A stretch of 6,492 nt of DNA from positions 1 through 6,492 of the forward strand of contig JAHIYV010000016.1 of the NCBI GenBank assembly GCA_018814635.1, in the 5' to 3' direction. The translations under genes were made by a program, and so were the position numbers. The notes beneath the pieces were generated by a model, which did no database searches, was not told where the DNA came from, and saw nothing but the letters and a program-made list of their open reading frames with translations. Positions 6,481-6,492 of this stretch are shown here, piece by piece. Position 1 is the stretch's first letter, and the number at the start of each line of letters is the position of its first letter. This stretch comes from Patescibacteria group bacterium. Lineage in GTDB: Bacteria; Patescibacteriota; Minisyncoccia; Phycocordibacterales; JAGLOS01.

Positions 6481-6492
6481 AAAAAATTTTAA

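Overview
The window reads as a piece of an AT-rich bacterial chromosome, most likely from the Candidate Phyla Radiation (Patescibacteria, Parcubacteria-like). This placement is inference from four things seen here: the GroEL variant with about 12 extra residues after its GGG motif, the style of the broken RlmN homologue, the lack of convincing Shine-Dalgarno sequences before almost every gene, and the hairpin-rich GC-patchy spacers set in AT-rich DNA. All stop codons are TAA, and I saw no sign of a recoded stop. Every gene I can support is on the + strand.

Layout: (1) The C-terminal tail of an unknown membrane protein (1-96). (2) A stress chaperonin operon: a consensus sigma70-type promoter (165-193), a leader with a hairpin, groES (289-597) and groEL (679-2355). 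(3) A 344-base structured spacer that ends in a clear intrinsic terminator (2613-2642). (4) A decayed rlmN (2700-3562) with a nonsense codon and an internal frameshifting deletion. (5) A probable operon lemA (3778-4335), htpX (4381-5295), rdgB (5300-5881), preceded by a candidate promoter that overlaps a 10-bp inverted repeat. (6) A tRNA-Ser(GGA) with encoded CCA (5951-6040). (7) About 450 bases without a protein gene, filled with inverted repeats and ending in a compact three-helix element (6360-6428) followed by a terminator-like hairpin (6457-6472).

How the parts fit: GroES/GroEL fold cytosolic proteins, while HtpX (membrane metalloprotease) and LemA (its frequent neighbour) belong to membrane quality control. 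RdgB cleans the nucleotide pool of deaminated purines. The two stress operons share a short leader block upstream of their start codons, which hints at common post-transcriptional control. The most notable points are the fresh-looking rlmN pseudogene, the unexplained structured element at the right end, and the palindrome cluster after the tRNA. I did not find a complete, clearly new multi-gene system here.
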